Source of the DNA: Candidatus Obscuribacterales bacterium
GTDB taxonomy: Bacteria; Cyanobacteriota; Vampirovibrionia; Obscuribacterales; Obscuribacteraceae
Length of the DNA stretch: 64,000 nucleotides
NCBI GenBank assembly: GCA_019637435.1
Contig: JAHBVO010000005.1
Coordinates: 1-64,000 of the forward strand
Reading direction: 5' to 3'
Made by a program: the position numbers and the translations under genes. How positions within the stretch are numbered: the stretch's first letter is position 1; every line of letters begins with the position of its first letter. This document shows, in pieces, positions 8,001 through 18,500 of this stretch. The notes below the pieces were generated by a model. It was not told the DNA's origin. It saw only the letters and a program-made list of their open reading frames with translations, and made no database searches.

Positions 8001-8736
8001 CGATTCTAAATGTTTGACCGGTGACCCAAGAATTCTCTTCGGACAGCAGCCATGTAATTGCTGAGGCGACATACTCGGGTGTGCCCACGCGTCCGAGTGC
8101 GTGCATATCGTCAGAAGATCGCCTTGCGGACTCGGTCGAGAGCAAGTGTCGTGTCAACTTTGTCTCAATCAAACCAGGCGCGACGCAATTAACGCGAATG
8201 TTTCGCCGCGCATAAGACGCAGCCGCCGCGACGGCGAGCCCTTCGATACCTGCTTTAGCCGCAGAGATAGCCTCATGTGAAGCCAGTCCGACCGTCGCCG
8301 CAGCCGATGACAGAAGAACTATTGAACCACCTCCTCGCATCATGGCTCCTGCTGCCGCTCTCACTATCTTAAAGCTCGAAGTCAAATTCACGTCGATTAC
8401 GGAGTGCCACTCTTGATCGGTAATAAGATGCGCAGGTTTCAACAACAATGAGCCAATGCAGTTGACGACGCCATCGACGCGTCCGTATTTTTCGAAGGTC
8501 TGACTGATGCATGCATCTATGGAACCTTGCTCAGCAACATCGACCTGGTGTCCGTCCACACCCATGTCCCTGATGCACTGATCGAGAGAGGCTTTGTTCC
8601 TCCCGGTGACAATGACTGTGTAGCCGCCGCCGACTAGATGTTTCGAGACTGCAGACCCGATACCGCCTGTGCCACCAAAAACGATAAAGACTTTCTCTTT
8701 GGACCGCGACTGTTCATCCAGTGCCATCTGTTTCAC
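7957..8736 (-). CDS. SDR-family oxidoreductase lacking the usual catalytic tyrosine
   Basis: 259 residues. Rossmann fold with FGGTGGIGSAVS (cofactor-binding TGxxxGIG-like), TGRNKAS, the central NCIG (NNAG equivalent), LLSSAAA with the catalytic Ser, and the C-terminal NCVAPGLIETKL and RIDGG. Where SDRs have YxxxK this protein has HEAISAAK, so the Lys is present but the position four before it is Ile, not Tyr. I recall a branch of SDR proteins with this HEAI-AAK pattern; its reactions are unclear to me. It may be catalytically altered or a binding protein. It lies 40 bp after the LON-domain gene and overlaps the kinase start, so the three are probably one transcript. Confidence 0.88.
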   Translation of the reverse strand: MKQMALDEQSRSKEKVFIVFGGTGGIGSAVSKHLVGGGYTVIVTGRNKASLDQCIRDMGVDGHQVDVAEQGSIDACISQTFEKYGRVDGVVNCIGSLLLKPAHLITDQEWHSVIDVNLTSSFKIVRAAAGAMMRGGGSIVLLSSAAATVGLASHEAISAAKAGIEGLAVAAAASYARRNIRVNCVAPGLIETKLTRHLLSTESARRSSDDMHALGRVGTPEYVASAITWLLSEENSWVTGQTFRIDGGLSNLRPRVASK

Positions 8737-8776
8737 CCCCAGATTCCTTCTAATTCTTAAATCAGCTCGTCGACGC

Positions 8777-9409
8777 CTAGCTAAACGCGTCTTTCAACGC
8801 TGCTCTAGCGGCCAGATGTTTTCTGGTTTCATTTAACAGCCTAAATTCATCTTGCAGGCGCTCAATCGTCGTCTCCACTTCCAAAAGGCGCTGCTGCTCA
8901 GCTGGTGAACCATATAGTCTGGCCGGCACCCAGTAGGACAGCTCAGTCGGATCTTCAGGGCAGTCACTTACCACATCAATTGGAACCCCTTGCAGCTTAG
9001 AAGAAAGGCGCGCGATATCATCCAGAGCGGTATGAACATCACGAGCGACTTCGAAGCAATCAATATTTGGCTCGCAATCGGCGATTCGATGGACGCGAGC
9101 CTGCCTGTAAGGTCTGCCGTCTACCAGACTCAATAAGGAAAACCGATCGCATCCTCGAACAATTATGTTCATGCGCCCGTCAGGAAGTTTCGTCAGGTCC
9201 ACTATCCTGGCAAGGCAGCCCATTCCCGATATCGTGGCGCCCTCCTCGATTCGTATGACACCGAAGGTGCCGCCGGATTTCAAAACATCATGAATCATTT
9301 CCCGATATCGGTTCTCAAAAATGTGCAGAGGCAAATCTATAAACGGGAAAAGAACCACAGGTAATGGAAAGATCGGAACCACAAGCGACCGATTAATTGA
9401 CTTGTTCAT
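8777..9409 (-). CDS. LON-protease N-terminal-like (LON substrate-binding) domain protein
   Basis: 210 residues. The typical opening VVPIFPLPVVLFPFIDLPLH is followed by IFENRYREMI, GTFGVI and GMGCLARI, then the DGRMNIIVRGCDRFSL strand pair: the stand-alone LON N-domain fold found in many bacteria, with no ATPase or protease part. Stand-alone members have no firmly known biochemical role. The C-terminal 60 residues are helical. I chose ATG 9409 because GAGGAAGT precedes it; an open frame 28 codons longer has no such signal. First gene of the probable LON-SDR-LOV kinase transcript. Confidence 0.9.
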   Translation of the reverse strand: MNKSINRSLVVPIFPLPVVLFPFIDLPLHIFENRYREMIHDVLKSGGTFGVIRIEEGATISGMGCLARIVDLTKLPDGRMNIIVRGCDRFSLLSLVDGRPYRQARVHRIADCEPNIDCFEVARDVHTALDDIARLSSKLQGVPIDVVSDCPEDPTELSYWVPARLYGSPAEQQRLLEVETTIERLQDEFRLLNETRKHLAARAALKDAFS

Positions 9410-9453
9410 TGCTACTTCCTCGGGACACCCTCTCCTATCATGAATGTTTACGC

Positions 9454-9469
9454 TGAACATTCTGTGAAC
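9454..9469 (-). promoter_or_regulatory. Direct-repeat operator upstream of the LON-SDR-LOV kinase run
   Basis: In gene direction GTTCAC-AGAAT-GTTCA, half-sites 11 bp apart, 45-60 bp before the LON start. It shares 11 of 11 defined positions with the fasciclin site. ATAGGA follows about 16 bp downstream, as in the sigma promoter. Confidence 0.5.
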
Positions 9470-9502
9470 GAGATTCACGTTCTCGGAAATCAATTAGAAC
9501 TG

Positions 9503-9532
9503 CGGAGCACCATCGATATCGACGGTGCTCCG
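9503..9532 (-). terminator. 30-bp palindrome after the giant gene
   Basis: CGGAGCACC pairs with GGTGCTCCG, and the intervening ATCGATATCGAC is itself nearly self-complementary, so the whole 30 bp has only one mismatched pair. It lies 28 bp beyond the giant gene's stop. There is no T-run on either strand. It is a probable transcript end or processing stem for the 21-kb mRNA. Its centre CGATATCG is also the core of the palindromes found after 33 kb. Confidence 0.55.
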
Positions 9533-9560
9533 AGAAGGTTTTGGTTTTTAGATGATTAGC

Positions 9561-12500
9561 TTACTTAGCCATTGCGGTCATCGCCGGCTTGAAGTAGTGC
9601 TGGAACTCACCTTTGCCGCCCATGTGGAGGAGGATTGCGGTGGTCTTCATCATCTTGTTAGCGACTTGTTTCGCTTGCGGGTGCTTCGAGCACATTACGA
9701 GTTGGAGCGGTTTGATGCTGCTGATTGCAGATGCTACCGAGAACTCGGAGGTATGAGCTTTGACACCAGCTTTGATTGTCTTGGTTGCAACGTTGCGGTG
9801 CGGGATTGCTTCGATCGCGTTGACTTGAGCAAACTCACCGGATGTTGCGTGAGCAACGGTAACGTGGTTACCAGGTGCGAGGGTGATGGTCTGACCGTGT
9901 GCGTTGACCGATACCGAACCCTTGTGGCTGTCTTCGATGTCGTAGACGGCGAGCTTATCGTTGCTGATTGAAACGAGAGCTACCGACTTGGCTTCGATGG
10001 TGACGTTGCCGTGTGGGGTTTCGACAACAGTGTCTTGGAACGGAACGAAGAGGACGTTGCCTTTCTTCAGTACGACACGGTTGCTGTGTGCGGTCTTCGC
10101 TACTTCGTTGCCGCTGACGCCGAGTTCGACGTCGGAGCAGATGGAAGCGTCAGCTTGAGCCGTCGGTCCGTAGCCGCCGACCATGTAGGAGTTGTCTTCA
10201 CCAGTGGTGGCGACTCCGCCGACGAGGGTCGTGTCTGCAGCGGTCACGGTGGAACCGGCTCCGTTGCCGACACCAGCCGCGGTGGCTGTAGCGTTGAGGT
10301 CAGTACCGATAGCAGTGTTGGCCATCACGCCAGCGTTGCTGTTGAACATAGTGTTGAGCATGGTGTTAGCGAAGGTAGCTTCCGTGCTCGATGCGGTGTT
10401 GGTGGTGAGACCATCATTCGCTTTGTTCGCAACTGTTTCGAAGCTGCCGCCGTTCGGGAGGTAAGCATTCGTGGTTGCTGCTTCACCGGCTACGCTCGGC
10501 GGGTCAGCCTGGATCAGCACGTTGCCTTCGAGAATGATGTTTTTGTTCTTGAGGGTGTTGCTGATGAAGACAGTTGCGTTGTCTGCGGTGATGGTGTTAG
10601 CCGGGTCGCCATTTCTACCTGCGTAGAACGGTTTTGCCGATTTACCACCCTGGATAACTCCACCGTTGATTGCGTTATAGGTAACGTTTCTCGGTGGGTT
10701 GGTGAGGTTTCTGACTCTGGAGGTCAATTCGCCCATCTGGATGGTTACGTTGCCGCCTGGTTTGACAGCTGCGTTACCGATGATTTGAGCTCCGTCACCG
10801 AAGGTGATGAACGTACCTTGCTTCGAGCCGCCGTTGATAGCGTTGCCGATGAAGACGTTACCGTTGGAACCCGGGCTATTGGCTTGAACTGTCACGCCGT
10901 TGTTGATTCTCAGTGTGCCGGATCCACCAGTGATGTTGATGTTGCCGTCTACGTTGGTCACGTTACCGATAACGGTGAGCGGGCCATTTGCCGAGAAGAA
11001 CAGGTCGTTGGTTGCAGTTGAAGCTCCGAGGTTGACTCCGCCAGTTGCGAGGCTGGTGACGTAAGCAGAGTCTCCACCGTTGGTTGCGGTATCGATTCTG
11101 ATTTCGCCAGTGCCAGCTCCGACCTGGAATGCGGTACCGGTCGAACCGATATCAGCATTGTTGGAAGTGCGGAGGGTGAGGAGAGGGGTTACGAGGTTAG
11201 CTGCTGCGACCTGTGTATTGGTCAGGTCGGTGCCGCTGGTCAGACCGATTGAGGTTGAACCGTTGAGCACGCCGGTGACGTTGAATGCACCGTCAGTTCT
11301 GAGTTCGATGACTCCAGCGGTTTTCGCACCGGTGGCCAGGTCGCCAGTGAAGTAGGCGTCGATGGTTCCGCCAGTAGCCACCGTGATCGCTCCGAGGGTC
11401 GAAGCTGCGGTGTTGGTGTTGCGGATGAAGGCATCACCGACTGCGGTACCGGTCACGGTGTTGGCGTTGACGGTGAAGCGGTTAGCTGCGTCCACACCGA
11501 TGTCGCTGCTCGAGGTGAGGGTGACGACATCACCGGTGACAGTTCCTGCGGTTCCGGTATTGAGGTTAGCCACGAGGGTCACGTCTCCGCCGTTGTTGGT
11601 GTCGATTGAATCGAAGGTGACGCTTCCGCCGAGGTTAGCTCCTGCAGTGAAGGTTCCGGTGACGATTCCGTTGAACACGGTGATACCGGCGCCGTTCGAA
11701 GGAGTAGCCGTCGAGATGGTTGCATTACCACCAGCGATGGTTCCGTTCAGGTTGACTGCGCCGAGGTCGATAGCGCCTTCAGCAATCACCTGGAGATTTC
11801 CGCCGTTGTCACCATTCGAAGTGATATCGCCGATGGTGATGTTGCCGGCTGCTCCGGATCCACCGTTTGCCACTGCGATTACGTTGCCACCATTGCTGCC
11901 TGCGCTGCCGTTGGTGATGACGTCGAGTCCGCCGAGGTTGATGTTACCGCCTGAGGTGCTGTAACCAGAGATGGTGTACTCAACGTTGCCGTTGGTGACT
12001 TGACCGGGTGTAGCCGGTGTGAAGTCGTAGCCAGCCATCAAGGTGAGGTTGCCGCCGTTGCCGGATGAGTTGGTCAGGTTGATGACCGTAGCACCTGCAG
12101 CGTTGATCGAGCCCGAAGCGAGAATCGCGAGGTCTTGACCGTTATAGATGATGTCTCCGAGGAGGTTGACGTCACCGGTGCTGTTAGCGATGGTGCCGTT
12201 GCCGCATGGGTTGTTCCAAACGAGTGGGTTGCACACGAGGATGCCCTGGAGAATCAGGTTGCAGGTGTTGACGGTGAGCTGTTGCTGACCGATTACGTTC
12301 GCTCCGGTGCTGATGACGATCATGTCGGTTCCGTTGAGAGCCGAGAGTTCAGCAATCGAGGTGAAGGTCGTATTGCCGTTCAGTACCAGGTTGTCCAGGG
12401 TGGCGTTGAAGAACACACCGTTGGTCGCGCCGTACTGAGCGACGTTGACTCCCGAACCGCCGTTGACGATCAGACCAGAAGTCGCGTCGCTGGTCACCGT

Positions 12501-15500
12501 GACCAAGTTCGCATTGACTGCGAAACCAGTGTTGGTGAGTTGGTTGGTGTTCAGAACGATGTCACCGGTAGTGGTGAGGTTAGCACCGATGGTGACACCA
12601 CCAGTGTAAGCCGTGAGGTACAAGCTCTGAGCCGGTCCGACCGATCCGACGTTGAGTGCGGTTGCACCGTTGTCGAGGAATACGTCGCCAGCGCCGGAAG
12701 CATTCAAGGTTCCGATTGCGTTGGCCACTGCATCAAGGTCAGCCGTCGCATCTACGTCGAGGTTCAACGTGGTTGCGGTGATCGAGCTGGTTGCATTCTG
12801 CGTCACGTTGCCGCCAGCAGCGGTGAGGTTCAAGGTGGTTGCGCTTACGGCTCCACCGTTGAGGTTGATGTCGTTAGAACCACCGGCAGTAAGGGTCAAG
12901 GTGTTGAGTCCGGTGAGTGCTGCAGCCGTGGTGATATCACCGTTGACTGTAGTCACCGAAAGGCTCGCTACGTCTTGTCCGTTGAGAACGATGTCACCGG
13001 TGTTGATGATGGTTAGGTCGCCACCGGCATTGTTGGTGGTGAGGCTCGCCACGTTGGTTCCGAGGACTGTCGGTCCGAGGTTGCCGAAGTTGAGGGTGAG
13101 TGCTCCACCATTGATGACTGTTCCGATTGCAGGAACGATTGCATCGTTCGCAGTCAGGACGATCGTGGTGGAACCGGTCACATCAGCTCCGAGGTTCAGG
13201 TCGCTTCCGACTCCGCCTGCGTTGAGGTTCAAGTTGGCGAAGCTGAGCGGTACGGTCGTATCGATAGAACCGTTGGTCGTATTGACCGTCAGGTCGGTAC
13301 CGAGGTTAGCGCCGAGGGTGATGGCGTTGGCTTCGTTGACCGTCAGGCTGGTGCCGTTGACGATGCTGTCGAGGCTAGCGACATCGGTGGTGAGAGTCGC
13401 TGCTCCGGTGTTGAACGCCACTCCGAGGTCTCCACCGAAGATGGTGCCAGCCACTTGAGTGAGTCCGCCGTCCGAGACGAGGTCTACAGAGGTTGTACCG
13501 GTGACATCAGCGCTCAAGAAGATCAAACCGCCCGAGCCGATTCCGGTGGAAATATCAGTGACATCACCCGAGACAGCCGCGTTGACGATTACGTCACCGG
13601 CGTCAGATGTGAGGGTCGCGTTACCGGTAGCGGTTACCGACGAGGTGATGGTGAGATCACCAGCCGTAGCCGTGAGGGTCGCGTTGGTCGCATTGACTGT
13701 GTTGTCTACATCGAGAGTTGCACCCGAGAGAACTACGTCATTAGCAACGATTGCCGAAGCGAGGTCCAGAGTGCCGGTGGTTGAGACGTTGAGGTCTTGA
13801 GCCGCGTTGCTCGTAGCTGTCAGAGTCAGAGCTACGCTGTCAACGAAGGTTACCGATGCAGCGCCGGCAGCGTTCACATTGAGCGCATCAACGCTGTTGA
13901 GTGCGTTGCTCAAGTTGACCGTGCCACCGTTGGTGAGGTTGAGGTTCAAGATGTCAGCATCAACGTTTGCGGTTTGAGAGACACCGCCACCGTTGGTGGT
14001 GATGGTGATAGCTCCACCGATTGCGTTCGCTGTTACGACGCCATCTATAAAGATGTTGCCGAACGACGAGTTGGTTGCGAGGTTGACGCTTGCGCCAGTC
14101 ACAGGTCCGCTGATAACAACGTTGCCCATGATGGTGGCAGCTAGCGACACAGTCGCATCACTGATGATTGAACCGTTGACCGCTACTCCGGCTGCGCCGT
14201 TAGCAGTGACGTTGCTTGAAGCATCGATGTCGCCGTTGACGGTGACGAGCGAGCCATTCAGGTCGAGCAAGCCGTAGGTATGGGCGCCAGCTCCGACCGC
14301 AATGTTCGCGTTGTTGGTGATGCTCACGCTGACATCGTTGCTACCTGCGTTTGAGGTGAGGGTGATGCTGGCATGGTTATCGGTTAGTTCGACGTAGCCT
14401 GATCCGCTGCCGTACGAGGTTACGTTGAGGTTGCTGATCGCGCTGGTGTCGACTATCGCTGAGCCATCACCCACAGTGAACGAAACAGAGTTCGCTGTCA
14501 GGTCGGCGATGGAGGTTGTGTCAAATCCGCCACTGGAGCTGGTGATGGCGACGTTACCGTTGCCAGCGTTGATGGTTCCAGCCAGGAGTTCCCCGAGTGA
14601 TGCCGCGCCGACTGCGAATCCACCTTGAAGTAGTTCGCCGTTGCCGACTTGAGTCGAAGGACCAGGAGCGAGAAACGCTTGAGCAACTGCGAGCGTGACG
14701 TCACCGCCGGTTCCGTTGGTTCCGGTCGTGTTGACAGTGCCATTCAGGTGGATGTCGCCTTCGCCGATGATGGTCACAGCACCGCCGTTGTTGTCACCAG
14801 TTGTGGTGATGGCTTCAGTGGTGATGGTTCCGGCGTTGGTCAGACCACCGTTTGCCACGAGGGTGACACTACCACCGTTGCCGCCTGCGAAGGTCGAGCC
14901 GGTGTTGATGGTGAGTCCGGTGAAGTCGATGTTACCGCCTGAGGTCGAAGTACCAGTGATGGTGAACAGCGTGGGCGAGAAGTTGACTTGACCACCGGTT
15001 GCCGGTGTGAAGTCGAAGCCTGCAACGACCAGGAGGTCGCCACCGTCGCCGGTGCTGCTGCTCAGATTGATAGAAGTGTTGGTTCCAGCGAGGACGTTGC
15101 CTTGAGCGAGGATCGCGAGGTCAAGTCCGCTGAAGTTGAGGGCTCCAACTCCGGTCAGGTCAACATTGCCGATCGAGTTGGCGATGGTGCCGGCGCCGAG
15201 TGGGCAGTTGAAGTTGATGATCGGAGCCGTGAGAGATCCGAGAAGAACCAGGTTGCAAGTGTTGAGATCGAGCGTTCCGGTTACAGTCACGTCTGCACCG
15301 AGTCCGATTACAACTGCGAAGTTGGTTGCGGAGGTGAATGCCGTGTCAGGAGCGTCGAAGGTTTGTTCACCGAGGAAGGTGGCGTCGCCGCCAGTACCTG
15401 TGACTTCGATTACTCCGGTCGCGGTGATCAATCCGCCAGGACCAGCCGAGCCATCCACGGTCACGCCGCTGCCTGCGAAGCTCTGGATGTAGACGTTAGC

Positions 15501-18500
15501 GCCGGTTATAGCGTTGGTGTTCTCCAGAACGTTAGTCGTGATGTAGATGTCGCCGAGCGATGTGATGTCACCATTGGTGGTGAACGGATTCGATTTGACA
15601 CCGATACTGATTCCGGCGTCAGCGGAGATGTTTCCGTTAGCCGTTACCGATTCACCGGTGAGGACCAAACCGCCTGTCAGGTCGATCGGAGCGTTGATGG
15701 TCAAGTTATTGAGAGCATTGACGCTCAAGCTCTGAGCTCCGGTTGCGGAGATGTCGGTGCCTGCGGTGAGGATGACATTTCCGCCATCGATCTGGGTGTC
15801 GACGCCATTCAATGAGATTGAACCGGTCGTCGCTTCTACAGATACGTTACCGAGCGTGCCGATTGCGTTGATTCCAGGATTGAAGACAACGTTGGTTGCT
15901 GCCAGGACGTTGATGTCGCTCAGACCGCTGAGAGCGTCATTGAGGACAACTTCACCGGTAGTAGCGGTGATGTTCATGACACCAGTGCTGATGACGTCGC
16001 CGCCCGTGGTGACGTTGCCACCAGAGATGTCGGTTGTGCCACCAGAGGTCACGGTGTTGGTTCCGAACACTACGTCGCCAGCGAGTGAAACGATTGACAT
16101 GTCACTGCCGCTGCTCACAGCGCCTGCTCCACCAATCAGGATCGAGCCCACTGCGAAGAGGTCGAGTGTGCCAGCCGAGTTGATGCTCGTACCAGCAAGG
16201 GTCGAGATCACATCAGCTGAGTCGATGTCGATGTTGCCACCAGTCGTGGTGAGGCTAGCGTTGATGAGCACGTCAGCTCCACCGAGACCGTTCTGCGCGA
16301 TGGTGATATTGCCGCCGGCATTGAGGGCGCCACCGACTGTGATTGCATTGGTGCCTTCGTTGGTCAGTGTGATGTCCGTCACTGTGGTGACAGGTGCGTT
16401 AATCGAGATGCCTTCGGCACCGATGTTGTTCTGAGTGAGGTTCAACGAACCGATGGACATTGCGGAGTTCACATCGATCGTACCGTCGTTGTTGACGATC
16501 AGATTTTGGTTCGCTCCGGATACTGCACCGATCGCGAGGTCTCCAGTGTTGCTCTGCAGCTCGACCGTGCCGGTTGATGTCGAGTTGAGATTGAGAACGT
16601 TGGAGCTGACCACAGTGGTGTTGCCGTCGCCAGCGTTTACGTTCAACGTGTCAGCGGTGAGCGTGCCATTAACAGTGATGGTGTCAACTGCGTTGAGCGC
16701 GCCGCGCAGGGTAGCCGAAGCATCACCAGCATTGAGGTTGCCGGATACGAGGATGTTGCCTGCCGTTGCGGTTCCGAAGTCGATAGAGCCGGAACCAAAC
16801 ATCTCGCCGTTACCGATGAGCACTTGGCCGTTAACTACCGAAGTTCCGACTGCGAGGCTTACATTGCCAGAGCCGACAGCGACCGAGCTGATGTTGCCGT
16901 TGACAGTGATGCCGGTTTCACCGGTCACAGTGACGTTGCCGCCTGCTCCGAGTGCTGCACTGGTGTCGACATTGTTGAGTTCGACCGATCCTCCGCTTGC
17001 TGCAGCGAATACGTTACCGCCGTCTCCTAATATTCCGGTTGAAGCAGTTGTGATGTTGGTGGTGCCGAGTTGAATCGAACCGCCAGTGCCTGAGTTACCG
17101 GTGATTGTGTAGAGGACGCTGTCAGGTCCAACTTGACCCAGGGTGGCAGGCGTGAAGTCGAAGCCTGCGAGTAGGGTGAGTGAACCGCCGTCGCCGCCTG
17201 CATTAGAGAGGTCAATTACGGTGATGCCGTTTTCAATGATGCTGCCGCTCGCGATGATTGCGAGGTCGAGACCAGTGAAGATGAGGTCGCTTGTGAGCAG
17301 AACGTCTCCGTTGCTGTTAGCAATGGTGCCTGCACCGAGCGGGCAGTTGAAGTAGATCGGGTTACCGATCAAGATGCCTGCGAGGTTCAGGTTGCAGGTG
17401 TTCAAGGTGATTGAACCGGTTGCTTCAACGTCAGCTGTTGCAAGAACGTTGATTGCGAAACCGACGCCGCTTGTGAATGTCGCATTACCAGTGATGTCCT
17501 GAATTCCATCGAGGTTGAGGTTTTCGATAGCGGTGAAGTTGGTACCGCCGGCGAATGCGACCCAGGTGCCACCAGCTCCACCGCTCACGGTGAGGTCACC
17601 GGACGCGGAGGAGATATCGATTGTCGTAGCTGTTTGAGTGTTCTCGTTGAGAACGTTCGATGCAGTCACGCTCAGGGTGTTAGCGACGAAGCTGTTACCA
17701 CCGAAGACGAATTGCGATGAGGCAGATGCGTCGATGTCGATCGAGCTGCCGGTCGAACCTTGCAACGTGACGACTCCGGTTTCAGTGGTCAGGATGGTGG
17801 AGTTGGACAGACCGACTACCGTTATGGATTGATCGTTGCCACCATTATTGGTGTCGGTGATCGAAACCGTTCCGCCCGTGGCAATGATTCCGCCAATTGT
17901 TAGATTCGGTGTTACCAGGCTTCCAGCCGTCTGCGTGATATCGCCGGTGGCGGTGATCGAAGCAGAAGTCGTGGAGGTGATACCGGCATTGATGCCGATG
18001 TTACCGTCGGTAGTCAGGTTCAAGGTCGGAACCACGAGAGCAACGGTGACGTTGAGATCGCCGGTTGCGTTGATACCAGCGGTCACGTTCAGTTCGTCGA
18101 GGTTGACGATCGAGCCGAGGTTGATTCCGGTGTTCTCAAGAATGTTGAGGGTGCTGCCGACAGCGCCCGTAGCGGTCAAGGTGCCGACCTGAGTGTTGAG
18201 GCTGACGTCACCAGTCTGCCAGGTGAGGTTCAAGGTGCCTTCGCCGCCGAAGAGGTTGGTAGCGCCCTGAGTGATCGTGTTGTCAGCGATGAGGTTCGCG
18301 ATGTTGGTCACGTTGACGTTGCTGTTGAGGTTGATTGAACCGCCAGTTGCCGTCAAGTTCAGGTTGGCGACGGTGAAGTCGACCGATGTTTCGATATCAC
18401 TTGCAGCAGTGACGCTGAGCGTATCGAGAACGATCGCGCCGAGGACGATGTCACCGGTCTGGTTGATGGTGAGGTTGTTTCCAGCCGAGGTAGCGACCAG

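Noticed and set aside
9304..9313. CGATATCGG inside the LON-domain gene
   Set aside because: It is explained by the coding sequence (Asn-Arg-Tyr-Arg) and has no paired arms.
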